In this document: positions 1 to 10,300 of the stretch, piece by piece
Layout of the letters: every line of letters starts with the position of its first letter
Position numbering within the stretch: position 1 is the stretch's first letter
Origin: Lactarius indigo
Taxonomy: Eukaryota > Basidiomycota > Agaricomycetes > Russulales > Russulaceae
NCBI GenBank assembly: GCA_025766275.1
Contig: JAFKAC010000028.1
Location: 62,001 to 126,000, forward strand
Direction: 5' to 3'
Length of the DNA stretch: 64,000 nt
Notes under the pieces: model-generated
The model's database searches: none
Seen by the model: only the letters and a program-made list of their open reading frames with translations
What the model was told of the DNA's origin: nothing
Position numbers and translations under genes: made by a program

Positions 1-470
1 GCGATGCGGAGGCGGATTGGGTCGGGATTGGTCACTGCTGTATAAAGCTCACGCGAGTCGCGGCTCACGAATGCCAGTGACGAAAATGTCTATAGCTTGA
101 CGATCGAGCGTCAACAGACCACGATTTGTTTATTGGTTTCGAAAGGACCTCACCTGCAGAGAAAGCCAAACAGGCGGCGACTGGAGACCCGCAGTCAGAC
201 GGGACGAATAACGCAGTGAGATAGCCCACGTAAACAGCCTTGGCAAAAGGTTGTGCCGCCATATACGATAAATATGATGATGAAGATACCTATGAATGAT
301 GCCACGCCCCAGCAATTAGATACCAAGACCGTTCACCATACAGCGTAAGGTATTCTCATGGAGTCCGAGCCATAGTGCGAACGCCAATAGGCGGAAGAAA
401 TGTCACGGTGACAGCAGCTACGTCGGATGTCATCAGCTCCCATTGGGATGAGGACAAATTTGGAAGATAC
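1..470 (-). pseudogene. GUP1/MBOAT acyltransferase 3' remnant, unit 1
   Basis: Degraded copy of the block that precedes every NLR gene here. Reading the - strand, short stretches such as VYVGYLTALFVPS and PRLFTWAI resemble the C-terminal part of the better preserved copy at 22851-24045 (LLAWG..FILPE in the family). The frame is broken repeatedly, so it is not a gene. The left end runs out of the window, and the matching uL30m neighbour, if present, would lie outside it. The assignment rests on similarity to the other copies rather than on this stretch alone. Confidence 0.45.
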
Positions 471-712
471 TTTGAGCCAGACAAAGATGAGGGTTGTAGA
501 ACGTAACATGTACTAGTAGTATTTATGATAGCCTACAAAGGACTTAGGACTCGTGACTCTCATGAGACCTTCGGTCTCGTGACCTTCTTGGAGCTGCGAC
601 CTAAACGCCAGTGGGCTGCACAAGCTGCAGCGCAGCCAGACCGTCGCATATACCGTGTCCGCTTGCAACTTCCAGGCATTCTTTTCGAACACCAATACAC
701 CAACCCTCTCAA
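471..712 (+). other. 5' flank of NLR1
   Basis: Non-coding lead-in to NLR copy 1. It aligns by eye with the flanks before copies 2, 4 and 5: a conserved end just before the ATG (accctctcaaATG) and scattered TGCA-rich stretches. I see no clear TATA box. Confidence 0.4.
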
Positions 713-3700
713 ATGTCTAACTTTCAATCCATTCTCGATGCTCTAGACAAATACGCTGAACAGACCGGAATAAATCTAAAAGACAATCCGATCGCGGACA
801 AGCTCAACGGCTGTGATTCTCCTGGTGCAGTCCTCCTCCTACTCCAAGACAACATCAAAGCGTTTAAAGACTATCGCGACCAAAATCGGAAGTTCATCGA
901 TTGCCTCAGCCCGGTAGTACACTTCGTTCATGTCTTCTCTGCAGTTCTTGGTGAGGCAGCTTGTCCGGTGAGCCGCGAGCTGTCATTTCTATTTTTTTCA
1001 TAAGTATTTCTCAACAAGGTACCATTCCAGCCCACAAAACTAATCTTCGTCGGCATCGATGTCCTCTTCACCGTGCGTCATTTCAAGTTCCTTATTCATT
1101 GACCGACTTAATTTGGTACCCGACTAATCTCAGGCGGCTGATGGAGTCAGCGCGAGCTATGATGCCCTCCTTGAACTCTTCGAGTCCATCGGAAGCTTCC
1201 TCAAACGTCTCCATGTCTACAGCGAGATCCCTTTGGACCCTTTGATGACAGATATAGTAGTGAAGATAATGGCCGAGTTGATTTTGATACTTGCCCTGGC
1301 GAAGAAACAAATCCATCGAGGACGACTCAGTAAGCGGGTACTTATTATAACTATCAGCGACAACATCTGAACGCATTTCAGAGCAATTTGCAAAAAAGTT
1401 GATGGGGGATAGCGAGATCGAGAGCATACTGAAGAGATTGGACAGACTTACGCAAGACGAGGCCCGCATGACGGTGGCGCAGACCTTGGCTGTCGTTCAT
1501 GGTCTCTTGAATAATATGAAGGTGGTCATGGACGGTGCGTCAAGCTTCGTATCGACTTCAAAACATCTGATTAGACAGTTCTCTGTATAGGTGGCGAGGC
1601 GTCAATAAGTGCAATCCACCGGACTCTTGGTACGTTTTGTGGTTATGCGTGAGTCGGCTTTCTCTGATCTTATGTGGATTGCTAGTCACCATGCAAGAGG
1701 TTGCGAACGAGATTAACAAAATGAAGCGTGCGTCGTCTCGTCCGCTCTTGGTACTCTAGGGTGAATTGCATCCTCAGGCAACCAGTTACAAAAGGATGCT
1801 AGAAACTGGGTCACACCTCCAGACCCGTCTCAAAATCACGTCATCGCACGAAGAATCCACTCTGGTGAATCCGCAGCGTGGTTTACCCGCGGCGCCACCT
1901 TCGACAAGTGGAACCTGATGGGCGGCCTTCTGTGGATACATGGTAAACGTGCGTAGTTTCCGTGCCTCCCCGGATATCTTTTTCGGCCCGTTGATGGAAG
2001 TTCGTGAATGTAGCGGGATCGGGGAAGAGCATCTTATGGTAGGCGCCGCATGGCCCGAATCTCCCGTCTAATTATATTCGTCTTGACGCCTGTCCACCAG
2101 TTCCAGCATCATTGAACAGGCCACTGTGCTGCGCGATCAGGGACTGGGCCTGGTGGCTTATTATTACTTCGACTTTAGAGATACCGCAAAGCAAGACGTC
2201 CGTGGCTTACTGTCCTCCCTCATCGTACAACTCTCTGCCAATTCGGATCTTTGCTACGACGTCCTTTCTCACCTGTATTCCGGGCATGACGCCGGATTGC
2301 GCTTGCCCAATGATGACGCACTCACGCAATGCCTGAAAGACATGCTCGAACTGCCAGGACTGCCTCCGATCTATATTATCATCGATGCTCTCGACGAGTG
2401 CCCCGACACGTCTGGGGCGCCATCTCCACGCGAACTCGTGCTCGACCTTTTAGGGGACCTTGTCGAGTTACAACTTTCGAATCTTCGGATCTGCGTCACG
2501 AGTCGTCCCGAGGCGGATATCCAAGATGCGCTTGGGCCGCTGGTATCTCATCTTGTTTCTCTTCATGACGAAGCCGGCCAGAAGCAGGATATTATGGACT
2601 ACATCAGTTCTTCCGTCCATTCGGATAGAAAGATGCGAAATTGGAGGGCGGAAGATAGGCAATTGGTCATCGATGCGCTCACTCGGAGGGCCGACGGAAT
2701 GTGAGTAATCATTATTACTCTACGACGACTATTTTTTGATCCCTTTACAGGTTTAGATGGGTTTATTGCCAAATAGAAGCGCTGCGACGGTGTTTCCCTC
2801 CAGCATTACGGCGGGCTCTCGAGGAGTTGCCCAAAACTTTAGACTCAACATACGAGCGGATCTTGCTAGGCATCGAGAAGGCGAAACAGGAATATGCCTA
2901 CCGCCTTCTGCAGTGCATCGCGGTCTCCATTCGCCCACTTCGCGTTGAGGAGCTCGCGGAAGTACTTGCGGTTCAACTTGATGCTGGAGAAGACTCAGAA
3001 TATCATTCCAACTGGCGCCCCGAGGACGCACATCAAGCGGTGTTGTCTGCGTGTTCCAGTTTGATTATAATCGTCAATATCGATGGCTCGTCGGTCGTAC
3101 AGTTTTCACACTTCTCCGTGAGAGAATTCCTGATGTCCTCCCGCCTTGCAAATGCGGCGGAGCATCTCTCCCTCTATCACATCCTCCCTCATTCCGCCCA
3201 CGCCGTTCTTTCCCGGGTTTGCCTCAGCGTCCTGCTCAATCTTGGCGACCAAGTCGACAAAAGCGTTGTAGAACAACGTCCGTTTGCAATCTACGCGGCT
3301 CGGTACTGGATGGGCCACGGAAAATCCGAAGGCGTGTCGTCAAGTATCCAGGATCTCATGAAATGCCTCTTCGACCCAACCAGACCCCACTTCGCGACAT
3401 GGGTCTGGATATATGACATTGACCGTCCTTGGAAAGGATCGATGGCGACAGTACGCCCAACGCAACCAGAGGCAAAGCCAGTATACTATGCAGCACTGTG
3501 TGGTTTTCACAGCCTCACGGAATACCTCATCATTGCAAATACAGTAGATGTTAACACTAGAGGCGGGGTCCACGGCACCCCGTTGAATGCTGCGTTGATC
3601 AAGGGAGAGGTTGAGATTGCGTTAGCATAACTTCAGAATGGCGCGGATATAAACGCCCTGGATGCCGTAGGCTGGAGTTCATTGCACAAAGCGGCAATAG

Positions 3701-5337
3701 GTGGTCATCGTGTCGTCACAGAATTGTTACTCGAGCATCAAGCAGATGTTAACGTCAAGACAGGCGACAAGCGTGAGACCCCGTTGCTTCTGGCGGCGCA
3801 GAGTGGAGGATTAGATGTTTGTCGGCTGCTGCTCAGGCACGGGTCAGATGTAGCGTTCGAAGACGCCAGTGGGTGGACCCCTTTACACATGGCATCCCAG
3901 CGTGGGCACCTCGATATTGTTCAAGAACTCCTTGATCACGGTGCCGATCCAAATGCGCAGAACGAAAACCTTTGGACTTCATTGCATCTGGCATCGGCCG
4001 CAGGATACCTCGAGATTGTTCAGTTACTAGTCCGACATGACGCGGCACTCGACACGATGGATCTGGACCAAGAAACGCCATTACACTTGGCGTCCCGAAA
4101 AGGGAATATCAAAGTCGCCCACTTCTTAATCGAGCAAGGCGCAAATACAATGTCTAAAGATAAGGACGGTTGTACCCCATTGCACAACGCATCACGAGAC
4201 GGGCATGTCGACCTCGTGGAAATCTTGCTAGAAGGTGGTGGTGTGGATGTCAACGTACGAAACACAGACGGGGAGACCCCCTTGAAAGTTGCATCGGGAA
4301 ACGGCAAGCATGAAGTTGCTCGCTGCCTAATTGAGCGCGGAGCGGATATTGACTGCCGCGACAAGCAAGACTGGAACCCTCTGCATGCAGCCGCACGAAG
4401 TGGGCACCTCGACGTCGTGCAGCTTTTACTCGACTTTGGAACCGACGTCCACGTCCGGACTGGGAATCATTACACGCCATTGATCCTAGCATCACTGGGC
4501 GGGCACATGGCGGTATCACGCGTTCTTATCGAGCATCAAGCCGACGTTAATTCAATCGGCGAGGGGGGCTGGACGTCGCTACATTCAGCGGCATGGAATG
4601 GACATCTCGGTCTCGTGGAGCTACTTCTCGATTCCGGAGCGGACATTAGCATGCGGAATAGCAGCGAACAAACACCGATCGGTCTTGCACACGAAAGCCG
4701 GAAATGTGACGTTACGAGCTTCCTAGCGAGGCGTTCAGGAGACCTACGATCCCCGAACACGGAGAGCTCGACCCCACCGGAAGCAGGGCCACAAATCAAC
4801 ACTCACGAGAATGTGGAGCCACAAGCGTACATCGACGATTCATCTGACGATTCAGTGGACAATTCGTTACATAGCGCTATAAAAAACGGACACATTGGCA
4901 TGGTCCAGAGAGTTCTCGATCGCGGTGCAGATGTCGACGAAAGGGACTCCAGGTTCCAGTCTCCGTTGAATGTGGCATCAAGGGAAGGGAAACTCGAAAT
5001 TGCGAGAACATTGATCAAATATGGGGCAGATGTGGACTCTCGGAACAGGTTTGGATGGACTCCGTTACAGGCGGCAGCATTGAATGGGCACATCGACATT
5101 GTGCGGCTGTTGCTCGACAATGGTTCTGATATAAATGCCACGCAGCGGGAGAACGCTACTGCATTGCATATCGCATCGGACGAAGGTCATTTTGAGGTTG
5201 TACGGCTGCTCCTTGAACAAGGAGTGAATACCCAAATACGGTCTGTGTATGGCAGGACTCCTTTTCAAGACGCACTAGCAAATGGATACCGAAACATCGC
5301 GCAGTTGTTGTCGGAGTATGATGCCGGTGGAGTATAG
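713..5337 (+). pseudogene. NLR copy 1: Goodbye-NACHT-ankyrin STAND protein, in-frame stop
   Basis: Model by comparison with the other copies: exons 713-967, 1019-1072, 1134-1329, 1382-1534, 1591-1629, 1686-1727, 1778-1948, 2014-2038, 2101-2700, 2751-5337 (1373 codons plus stop). Residues about 1-165 resemble the fungal STAND N-terminal Goodbye domain. Walker A GKPGSGKS is at about 302-309, its core encoded by the 25-nt exon 8. Walker B IIIDALDEC is near 404-412, with a TSRPE sensor motif after it. A helical region with FSHFSVREFL leads into ankyrin repeats from about 755. Codon 805 is TAA (3628-3630) where the other copies have TTA or the like, inside ankyrin repeat 2. The rest of the frame is open to 5337. 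It has 18 ankyrin repeats against 21 in copies 2-5, because three consecutive repeats are missing in frame. Either a recent pseudogene or a receptor truncated after NACHT. Confidence 0.85.
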
Positions 5338-5637
5338 GGATTGAGTTAACGAGGGATAAATGCGACAGTAGTGACTATAGGTTGGGATGTATGGCCTTTG
5401 GACTTGTACGTTATTTGTAATGTCGTTCGTTCAGTAATCGGAGTCGCTACTCATTTGTATGTTACCAACCAATTACCAACACAGCAGAGTCGGCTGAAGG
5501 ACCGCGGCGCGGTCTGGAAGACAAAGTACAGTAGGGGCAGTCCTTCGTCAGTATGTTAGTCCCTCGGGCCAGACTAGAAGATACTGGAGTTAGTTAAGCA
5601 CGCCTCTGAATTACATAATCCCGGGGTTCAGTTTTGC
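5338..5637 (+). other. 3' flank of NLR1 with conserved palindrome
   Basis: Repeated after every NLR copy (GGGATTGAGCGAACGAGG-like start, then ATGGCCTTTGGA, then TTTATAATGTCGTT). At 5499-5515 lies GGACCGCGGCGCGGTCT, a near-perfect palindrome also found at 12466-12482, 22223-22239, 49673-49689 and 56627-56643. It could form a stem in the 3' UTR or bind a dimeric protein; neither is shown by sequence alone. No gene seen. Confidence 0.5.
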
Positions 5638-6093
5638 TTGACCTTTTCACTCCTTCACGTCGACGATGTCTGCCGTCCTCACCTCTCGACGATTTTTCAC
5701 CCTCACCAGCTTTCGAAAAGTTCCCTGCATATTGCGTTTGCGCGCAGTTTACAATGGCACTACGGCTTCCCGTACCGTCGCGCCCTCGCGTCATCACCAC
5801 CACCGCCACCAAAGTCCCCAGAGCCAAGCACACACTTCCGCGTCACCTTCCGACGCTCCAGCATCTCCCTCTGCGAACGTGTTCAAGGAACCCTCGCTGC
5901 TCTCGGCTTAAGGTGGCGCATGCAGACGGTGTACCACTTGCATGAGGCCGTTGGCATGATACTCGCCGTGAAAGAACTCGTTGAGGTGGAAAACGTGTCC
6001 ACGAGTGCAATGGGGACGGCAGGACGGCAGAGAGTGGAACGCAAGGCCCCGCACGGGTTTGTCGTGGTTGGATCAGAGGTTGGGTCACGGTGA
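5638..6093 (+). pseudogene. Mitochondrial ribosomal protein L30-like (uL30m) copy A
   Basis: The second half of a 151-codon open frame reads THFRVTFRRSSISL, then TLAALGLRWRMQTVYHL, then MILAVKELVEVENV. This is the pattern of the L30/L7 ribosomal family, whose fungal mitochondrial member has a short basic N-terminus. The N-terminal part of the frame does not look native. An ATG at 5666 in another frame begins a plausible mitochondrial presequence (MSAVLTSRRFFTLTSFRK), so a frameshift or lost intron separates the two. Three residues are also missing at YHLH-EA compared with YHLHTPEA in the other copies. Most likely a decayed passenger of the segmental duplication; a functional short protein is not excluded. 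It is convergent with the GUP1 remnant that follows. Confidence 0.6.
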
Positions 6094-6266
6094 CTGGTTA
6101 GGTCTGTGCCCGTCTTCACTCCATTCCGATGCCAACGACGTCGAACGTAACGAGATGAGAGGTCTCACCTAAGTCTATAGGGAACGCCTATACTATCAGC
6201 GCTCGTATCGTCATCCTGAAGGAGCTCCTATCTACGCTGTTGTAGACCAATCGACGTCGTCGATGT

Positions 6267-7100
6267 TCATTGGCCTTGCCCTGTCTCGTTCCCATTGAAG
6301 GATCTACCAAAAAAATCATCGAGGACGGTATCTACAACACGCGTATAATGCCATTCCATCGTTCCCATGTCCCCCCAACCCTCTAGTCGAAAGAGGTGCA
6401 GCTGTGCGGCCCGCACAGCTGCATCGGTGTTCGAACACCGCCAAGAAATACCACGCACGAGAAGAGGCGGGAAGCCAATTTCTGGATATAACGATCTCGA
6501 TCAAGCGACAGCGGTTGAAAAGGCTGTTCATCGACTCGAAGGCGAAGCCAACCGCGTTCATGTATCAGCAAGACGTTGGACATCCCGCTGCCGCGCACAG
6601 GTGAATCGTCATATATCCCTGAACTGTGGGACTAAATAAGAGTCGGACCAACCTCTGAGACATAGGTACATCCACGTACCTAACTGGAACGGTGGAGACG
6701 CCATCCTCTGCATGACCTTAGGCAGGAAGAGACGGGATGAACAGCACAGTGGACCAACCTCACGTCGAGAATCATTGCAAAGGTCGTGCTGCCTGAATGC
6801 GATAAATGTAAGGACGAAGATACTGACGAGCGATGCCACATCCTAGCAATTAGACACCAAGGTCGTTTACCATACAGCGTATGGTGCGCACCATCATGTT
6901 CTTTCGAGATCCGAGCCATCTGTGGACGCCGATAGGTGGAAGAAATACTACCGTGACAGCACGACAGCAACTACGTCAGATATCATTAGCTCCCGTTTGG
7001 ATGAGGACGATTTTGGGACATACCTTGAGCCAGACAACGATGAGGTACGCTAGGAGGGTGACGAAACGTAGCGCGACATCTAGTACACGTAATAGCCTGT
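6267..7100 (-). pseudogene. GUP1/MBOAT 3' remnant, unit 2
   Basis: On the - strand the lower end reads MEWHYTRVVDTVLD, the decayed form of the WYRHVCA-GGV-N tail of GUP1-type MBOAT proteins. The upper part carries fragments of the preceding segment (VSIFVLTFIAFRQHDL for the family's FTFVALWHDL). Stops and frame changes occur throughout. The same block recurs at 13231-13735, 34030-34790 and 50450-51220. Convergent with uL30m copy A. Confidence 0.5.
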
Positions 7101-7365
7101 AAAGGTGGTCACTATCGTACTGAATGTTCCAGTACGTCTGGCCGCAGTGGAAATTTTCCCCGCAAACCCGTCGTTGGTGACTCGGTCCACCGCAAGGGCG
7201 CTACAGGCGTGAGACTGCAACGGCCCGGGCGCCGCGGACTGCACTGCACTGCATCAGCGCTGTACTGCCACTGGCACCTAGCTAAAGTACTGCACTGCCA
7301 GACCATCGCATACACCGTATCCAATTACAACTTCCATCCGAACTCGAATACGCCAACACTCTCAA
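7101..7365 (+). other. 5' flank of NLR2
   Basis: Probable promoter and 5' UTR of NLR copy 2, shared with the flanks at 34791-35102 and 51221-51550. It holds several TGCACTGC-type direct repeats between 7240 and 7305 and a conserved ACACTCTCAAATG at the start codon. No convincing TATA box. Confidence 0.4.
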
Positions 7366-10300
7366 ATGTCTAACTTTCAATCCATTCTCGATGCTGTCGA
7401 CAAATACGCCGAGCAGACCGGCATAAATCTAAAGGACAATCCGATCGCCGACAAGATTAATGGCTGTGACTCTCCCGATGCTGTCCTCCTCCTACTTCAA
7501 GACAACATCAAAGCGTTCAACGACTATCGCGACCAAAATCGGAAGTTCATCGATTGCCTCAGCCCGGTGGTACAATTCGTTCATGTCTTCTCTGCAGTTC
7601 TTGGTGAGGCAGCTAGTCTGGTGAGCCGCGAAAAACTACCACTTTGCTATCTATTTCTTTTTTACTCTTTGCCAACAAGGTACCGTTCCAACCTGCAAAA
7701 CTGATCTTCGTCGGCATTGATGTCCTCTTCGCCGTGCGTGTCTTCAAGTTCTTTTATTATTGAACGAGTCGATTTGATATCCGACTAATCTCAGGCGGCT
7801 GATGGAGTCAGCGCGAGCTATGATGCCCTCCTTGAACTCTTCGAGTCCATCGGAAACTTCCTCAAACGTCTCCATGTCTACAGCGAGATCCCTTTGGACC
7901 CTTTGATGACGGACATAGTAGCGAAGATAATGGTCGAGTTGATCTCGATACTTGCCCTAGCGAAGAAACACATCCATCGAGGACGACTCAGTAAGCGGGT
8001 ACTTATTATAACTATCAGTGACAACATCTGAGCGCGTTTCAGAGCAATTCGCAAAGAAGTTGATGGGGGATAGCGAGATCGAGGGCATACTGAAGAGATT
8101 GGACAGACTCACGCAGGACGAGGCCCGCATGACGATAACGCAAACCTTGGCTGTGGTTCACGGTCTTTTGAATAATATGAAGGTGGTCATGGACGGTGCG
8201 TCAAGCTGTGTAATGACTTCAAAGCGCTCTGATTGGACTGTTCTCTAAATAGGTGGCGAGGCATCAACGAGTGCAATCCGCCAGACTCTTGGTACGTTTT
8301 GCGTTTATGCGCGAGTCGGCTTTCTCTGGTCTTATGGAGAATACTAGTCACCATGCAGGAAGTTGCGAGTGAGATTAACAAATTGAAGCGTGCGTGGTCT
8401 CGCCCGTTCTTCGAGCTGTGGGGTGAACTGCCCCCCCAGGAAACCAGTTACAAAAGGATGCCAGAAGCTGGATCTCGCCTCCGGACCCGTCTAAAAATCA
8501 CGTCATCGCACGCCGGATCCACTCTGGTGAATCTGCAGCGTGGTTTACCCGCGGCCCCACTTTCGAAAAATGGAATCTGATGGGCGGCCTTTTATGGATA
8601 CATGGTAAACGTACGTCACTTTCATACTTCTCGGGATCACATTTTCAACCGCTGATGGAATTTCGTGATTGAAGTGGGATCGGGGAAGAGCGTCCTATGG
8701 TAGGTGCTCGTCCGCAACGCGTATCCTCGTCTAAGTATATTCATATTGACGCCTGTCTACCAGTTCCAGTATCATTGAACAAGCCGCTACGCTACGCGAT
8801 CAGGGACTAGGCCTGGTGGCTTATTATTACTTCGACTTTAGAGATACCGCAAAGCAAGACGTCCGTGGCTTGCTGTCCTCCCTCGTTGTACAACTCTGCG
8901 CCAAGTCAGACCTTTGCTACGACGTCCTTTCTCACCTATATTTCGAGCATGACGCCGGATTGCGCTTGCCCGATGATGACGCACTCACCCAATGCCTGAA
9001 GGACATGCTCGAACTTCCAGGACTGCCTCCGATCTATATCATCATCGATGCCCTTGATGAGTGCCCCGACACATCTGGGGCGCCATCTCCACGCGAACTC
9101 GTTCTCGACCTTTTAGGTGACCTTGTCGAGTTACAACTTTCGAATCTTCGGATCTGTGTCACGAGTCGTCCCGAGGCAGATATCCAAGACGCGCTTGAGC
9201 CGTTGGTATCTCATCCTGTCTCTCTTCACGACGAAGCTGGCCAAAAGCAAGATATCATGGACTACATCAGTTCTTCTGTCGAGTCAGATAAAAAGATGCG
9301 AAAGTGGAGAGCGGAAGATAGGCAAATGGTCATCGATGCACTCACTCAGAGGGCCGGTGGAATGTAAGCAATTAGTATTACTGTATCGTAACTATCTTTT
9401 CATTCGATCACAGGTTTAGATGGGTTTATTGCCAAATAGAGGCATTGCGACGGTGTTTCCCTCCAGCATTACGGCGTGCTCTCGAGGAATTGCCCGAGAC
9501 CCTGGACTCAACATACGAGCGGATCTTGCTAGGCATCGAGAAGGCTAAACAGGAATACGCCTACCGCCTTTTGCAGTGCATCGCGGTCTCCATTCGCCCG
9601 CTTCGCGTTGAGGAGCTCGCGGAAGTACTTGCCGTTCAACCTGACGCCGGAGAGTCAGAATATCATTCTGACTGGCGCCCCGAGGATGCACATCATGCGG
9701 TGTTGTCTGCGTGTTCCAGTTTGATCATGATCGCCAATATAGATGGCTCGTCGGTCGTACAGTTTTCACACTTCTCGGTGAAAGAGTTCCTGATGTCCTC
9801 CCGCCTTGCAAACGCGGCGGAGCATCTTTCCGTTTATCACATCCTTCCTCATTCCGCCCACTCTATTCTTGCCCGCACCTGCCTCAGCGTCCTGCTCAAT
9901 CTCGGTGAACCGAGTCAAGTTGACAAAAGCGCAATAGAAAAACGTCCATTCGCAATTTACGCGGCTCGGTACTGGGTCGACCATCGCAAATTCAAAGGCG
10001 TGTCGTCAAGTATCCAGGATCTCATGAAATGTCTCTTCGACCCAACCAGACCCCACTTCGCGACATGGGTTTGGATATATGACGTTGACCGCCCTTGGAA
10101 AGGACCGATGGTGACAGTACGCCCAACGCAACCCGAGGCTGAGCCATTATACTACGCAGCACTATGCGGTTTCCACGGCCTCACGGAACACCTCACCATT
10201 GTGCATACGATGGATGTTAACGCTATCGGCGGGAACTTCGGCTCTCCATTGAATGCGGCGTTGATCAAGGGAGAGATCGAGATCGCTCTGATATTACTTC

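Noticed and set aside
562..580. Small hairpin GAGACC-TTC-GGTCTC before NLR1
   Set aside because: Short, present only before copy 1, and of a kind expected by chance.
3480..5337. Tandem roughly 99-bp DNA repeats that could be called a minisatellite
   Set aside because: Explained by 33-residue ankyrin repeats; DNA identity between neighbouring repeats is too low for a satellite.
6267..7100. Possible separate small gene on + between uL30m and NLR2
   Set aside because: Short frames change phase between the four unit copies, whereas - strand motifs match the GUP1 C-terminus in all of them.
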